NCBI GenBank assembly: GCA_027001895.1
Contig: JALTLP010000054.1
Coordinates: 1-7,465 of the forward strand
Direction of reading: 5' to 3'
Source of the DNA: Chromatiales bacterium
GTDB lineage: Bacteria > Pseudomonadota > Gammaproteobacteria > UBA6429 > Thiohalophilaceae
Length of the DNA stretch: 7,465 nucleotides
Of this stretch, positions 5,227 to 7,465 are shown in pieces (within the stretch, counting starts at the first letter, position 1; every line of letters begins with the position of its first letter). The translations under genes were made by a program, and so were the position numbers. The notes beneath the pieces are model-generated. The model was not told the origin of the DNA and did not search any database. It saw only the letters and a list, made by a program, of their open reading frames with translations.

Positions 5227-5862
5227 ATGACAACACTACTCCGTATCGACGCAAGCGCTCGCACCAGCGGCTCTCATTCACGAACACTGGCAAACCTCTT
5301 AGAAGCAGAATGGTTAAAAGCTCACCCGGGTGGAAAAGTTGTAAACCGGGACCTGGTTGACCCCGTCATTCCACAAATTGAAGACAAAACCATCCAGGGC
5401 TATTACACCCCAGCGGATCAAATGACCGATGAATTAAAAAACGCAACCGCATTGTCTGACCAGCTTATTGCTGAAGTGATGGCCGCTGACAGCCTGTTAA
5501 TTGCTACACCCATGTACAATTTTTCTCTGCCCGCTTCACTCAAAGCCTGGATAGATCAGATAGTTCGAATCGGCGTGACCTTTGGCTACGATGCAGAAAA
5601 AGGTTTGCATGGTCTTCTGGAAAATAAAACAGCCTACCTTGTTACCGTGGCCGGTGCACAATTTGCCGGTACCGAGATTGCAGCAATGGATCACCTTGTA
5701 CCTTATTTAAAAACGGTACTGGGCTTTATCGACTTTAATAAAATTGAAGTCGTCAGTATGGAAGGCACCACTTTGGATGAAGAAACATTTAAAAGTATCC
5801 GAGAACATGCACAACAATCTGTAACAGATTTGTTTAAACCTGTTAGCCAACAAATAGCATAA
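5227..5862 (+). CDS. azoR: FMN-dependent NADH azoreductase (AzoR/AcpD family)
   Basis: This 211-residue flavodoxin-fold enzyme uses NADH and bound FMN for two-electron reduction of quinones and cleavage of azo bonds; quinone detoxification is the accepted physiological role. The N-terminal phosphate-binding loop IDASARTSGSHSRTLA (7-22) carries the expected serines (Ser10, Ser16, Ser18). The flavin-ring loop ATPMYNFSLPASLKAWID (93-110) with Met96-Tyr97-Asn98-Phe99 and the following IVRIGVTFGYDAEKGLHGLL (112-131) are family hallmarks. A third flavin-contact region is at 137-150 (YLVTVAGAQFAGTE), close to the usual TSRGG-type loop, although here the residues are VAGAQ. Length is slightly above E. 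coli AzoR (about 201). AAGGA at 5214-5218, eight bases before the ATG, fixes the start. It is divergent from a LysR regulator that probably controls it, and convergent with the antiporter gene. The older name AcpD (acyl-carrier-protein phosphodiesterase) is a misannotation for this family. Confidence 0.93.
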   Translation: MTTLLRIDASARTSGSHSRTLANLLEAEWLKAHPGGKVVNRDLVDPVIPQIEDKTIQGYYTPADQMTDELKNATALSDQLIAEVMAADSLLIATPMYNFSLPASLKAWIDQIVRIGVTFGYDAEKGLHGLLENKTAYLVTVAGAQFAGTEIAAMDHLVPYLKTVLGFIDFNKIEVVSMEGTTLDEETFKSIREHAQQSVTDLFKPVSQQIA

Positions 5863-5891
5863 TGATACTGTTGCCATTTTTCAGCCAATAA

Positions 5892-5916
5892 AGGAGGAAA
5901 TTAATTATTTCCTCCT
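5892..5916 (-). terminator. Terminator-like hairpin overlapping the antiporter stop codon
   Basis: AGGAGGAAAT (5892-5901) pairs perfectly with ATTTCCTCCT (5907-5916) around a five-base loop, giving a ten-base stem. On the minus strand the stem is followed by TTATT, a modest T-rich tail, so termination of the antiporter transcript is the better fit; on the plus strand no T-run follows. The stop codon of the antiporter (5901-5903) is inside the hairpin, and its last codons (Gly-Gly-Asn-Asn) form one arm. It may also stop azoreductase transcripts arriving from the other side. Confidence 0.55.
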
Positions 5917-7448
5917 ATATCCAACATGTGTTTAGCATAGACAGCACCAATACTATTGTAATAATTATAGATAAAGTCAGCCCCTGCCTGTTCTAACTGT
6001 TCTACTTCGTCATCGTACAGAGCAGTCGCAGTAACGGTACCTTTAAATCCACTTTTGCGTAACTGATGAATTGCAAAAATTTTTGAATCCAGGTCGGGTA
6101 AAGCAAACATCACCGTATGAATACCACCCAGTTCCAGGTGCGACCAGAAGCCGGGATCTTCTGCGTCAGCATACAAAACCCGGCGACCAAGGGTACGATG
6201 CTTTTCAACCTTACCAGGGTCTGAGTCCATCCCGATGATGCGTTCATTACTTTTTACCAGAAGGTCATAAGCACCTGTACCAACACGCCCCATTCCCATA
6301 ACCACGATATGCGAGTTACCAACATTTACCGGTTCATCATCCGGGTGACGTTTACTGGTTTCGAACTTCTGCAGGAAATTTTCCAGCCAGCTATAAAGCT
6401 CATGCGAATAACGGTTTAAAGGTGCAGATACTGCAAAGGACATCGCAACAGCAATTGCCAGTAGCACAATCCACTCATTACTCAGCCAGTTATTCTTGAC
6501 CGCAACACTTGCCACGATTAAACCAAACTCACTCAGCGTTGCAAGGGTAAGACTTGTAAGAAACGCACTACGTGCACGCAGGCGGAATAAAACAAAGATA
6601 AAAAAGAATAACAATGCTTTAAGTGGAACAAGAAAATTAATAAACAATGCCTGTTGCAACATGGACATGTCAGGGTGACCCAGCAAACCAATCTGCAAAA
6701 AGAAACCGACCAGCAAAATTTCTTTTAAACTCCAGATAGCATTCGATAATTCAATAGCACGTTTATGACTGGCCAGCATAATACCCAGCAAAAGTGCACC
6801 GAGTTCTGAACTGAGGCCGAAGTACTCAAAGCCATGTCCGCCAATAGCAAGTGCAATTAGCAAGCCAAACAATACAACAAGTTCACCATGACCACTGAGA
6901 TCAAGCAATTTAAAAAACAGTGGGCGTAATACAAACAGGCCAAGCAATAAAAATGCAGAAGGTGAAGGTGTCACTCCACTGCTTACGCTTAGTATAATGA
7001 CGGCGATGATATCCTGCATAATCAATACACCAATCGCAACCCGGCCATGAAATGCGCGCAGTTCTCGCTTACCTTCCAGAACTTTTGCAGCAACCACTGT
7101 ACTGGAAAAGGATAATGCTATACCCAAAATAAGCGCTGTCTGAAATGGCATGGCAAAAACAGATGTAGACAATGCGTAGACAAAGCCCACCGTAAGCAAC
7201 ATATGAACAACTGTGCCGGCTAATACTTCTGCACGAATCAGTGATTTAAGGCGTAACTTAAGACCCACACTAAACAATAATAACAACACACCAGCATGAG
7301 AAACTTCTTTTAATAGTGTATTTGTTTCATACCCCAAATAACTCAGGGTAAAGCCCGCGGCTAAATATCCAACAAGTGGCGGCATACCAAGCAGGCGCAG
7401 TGCCAGCCCCATCGTAAATGCCATTAGTAGCCATATCATTACAGTCAT
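5901..7448 (-). CDS. CPA2/KefB-type cation:proton antiporter with C-terminal RCK (TrkA-N) domain
   Basis: A 515-residue inner-membrane protein with two parts. Residues 1-345 form a Na+/H+-exchanger-type transport domain of about 11-13 hydrophobic segments, including PPLVGYLAAGF (23-33), GVLLLLFSVGLKL (53-65), ALSFSSTVVAAKVL (111-124) and the Gln145-Asp146 pair in VLIMQDIIAVIIL, the acidic ion-binding site of KefB/KefC-type antiporters. Residues 379-500 are a Rossmann RCK domain: HIVVMGMGRVGTGAYDLL holds the GxGxxG loop (385-390), and Asp408 after the second strand suits NAD(H) binding. A helical linker (346-375) joins them. It is shorter than E. coli KefB/KefC (about 600) because there is no C-terminal extension, and no KefF/KefG-type subunit follows directly. 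The nearby azoreductase is in the same flavodoxin-like superfamily as KefF, but it is convergent. Function is probably K+ or Na+ efflux against H+; ion and glutathione control are not proven. The ATG at 7446-7448 lacks a Shine-Dalgarno sequence and overlaps an upstream TGA. Confidence 0.9.
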   Translation of the reverse strand: MTVMIWLLMAFTMGLALRLLGMPPLVGYLAAGFTLSYLGYETNTLLKEVSHAGVLLLLFSVGLKLRLKSLIRAEVLAGTVVHMLLTVGFVYALSTSVFAMPFQTALILGIALSFSSTVVAAKVLEGKRELRAFHGRVAIGVLIMQDIIAVIILSVSSGVTPSPSAFLLLGLFVLRPLFFKLLDLSGHGELVVLFGLLIALAIGGHGFEYFGLSSELGALLLGIMLASHKRAIELSNAIWSLKEILLVGFFLQIGLLGHPDMSMLQQALFINFLVPLKALLFFFIFVLFRLRARSAFLTSLTLATLSEFGLIVASVAVKNNWLSNEWIVLLAIAVAMSFAVSAPLNRYSHELYSWLENFLQKFETSKRHPDDEPVNVGNSHIVVMGMGRVGTGAYDLLVKSNERIIGMDSDPGKVEKHRTLGRRVLYADAEDPGFWSHLELGGIHTVMFALPDLDSKIFAIHQLRKSGFKGTVTATALYDDEVEQLEQAGADFIYNYYNSIGAVYAKHMLDIGGNN

Positions 7449-7465
7449 AATATACAGTGTAACAT

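Noticed and set aside
6496..6678. Plus-strand open frame opposite the antiporter gene
   Set aside because: It is antisense to transmembrane helices of a confident gene, and the product is a low-information Arg/Lys/Asn-rich sequence.
1..7465. Mobile element, CRISPR array, tRNA or rRNA
   Set aside because: No transposase or integrase motifs, no regularly spaced direct repeats, no tRNA-like cloverleaf or TTC-loop sequence, and no rRNA signature were seen on either strand.

Overview
The window is a chromosomal-looking stretch of an AT-rich Gram-negative bacterium, most likely a gammaproteobacterium. This rests on the close resemblance of the first large gene to E. coli Tas, an AzoR/AcpD azoreductase with a divergent LysR regulator, a Kef-type antiporter, and an outer-membrane beta-barrel protein with a Sec signal peptide. 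Taxonomy is inferred from remembered family features, not from a search. I see no rRNA, tRNA, CRISPR array, insertion sequence, integrase or phage gene.

Layout, left to right. (1) 46-153 (+): an unlisted 35-codon gene for a one-helix membrane microprotein with a Cys-rich tail. (2) 273-1310 (+): a Tas-like aldo/keto reductase behind a good sigma70-type promoter. (3) 1311-1469: a gap holding what may be the decayed 3' end of a lost gene. (4) 1470-1880 (-) and 2031-2600 (+): a divergent pair, a Cys-free MarR-family regulator and a DsrE2-like sulfur-carrier protein, with an inverted-repeat operator candidate in front of the regulator. (5) 2634-2679: a long bulged hairpin between convergent genes. 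(6) 2698-3279 (-): a small outer-membrane beta-barrel protein with a palindrome over its predicted promoter. (7) 3478-4143 (-): a hemolysin III/PAQR-type seven-helix membrane protein. (8) 4207-5115 (-) and 5227-5862 (+): a LysR regulator divergent from an FMN-dependent NADH azoreductase, with repeated GCAAT/ATTGC elements between them. (9) 5901-7448 (-): a CPA2/KefB-type antiporter with a C-terminal NAD-binding RCK domain, its stop codon lying inside a terminator-like hairpin.

The genes do not form one operon; most are single units facing each other. A loose shared theme is handling of electrophiles, redox stress and sulfur: azoreductase for quinone/azo reduction, a Kef-type system (family members answer electrophile-glutathione adducts), a DsrE2 sulfur carrier and an NADPH aldo/keto reductase. 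That theme is inference. I find no convincing undescribed multi-gene system. The most unusual items are the 35-aa Cys-tailed microprotein, the apparently leaderless lysR with GCAAT repeats over its promoter, the MarR/DsrE2 pair, and the bulged hairpin.
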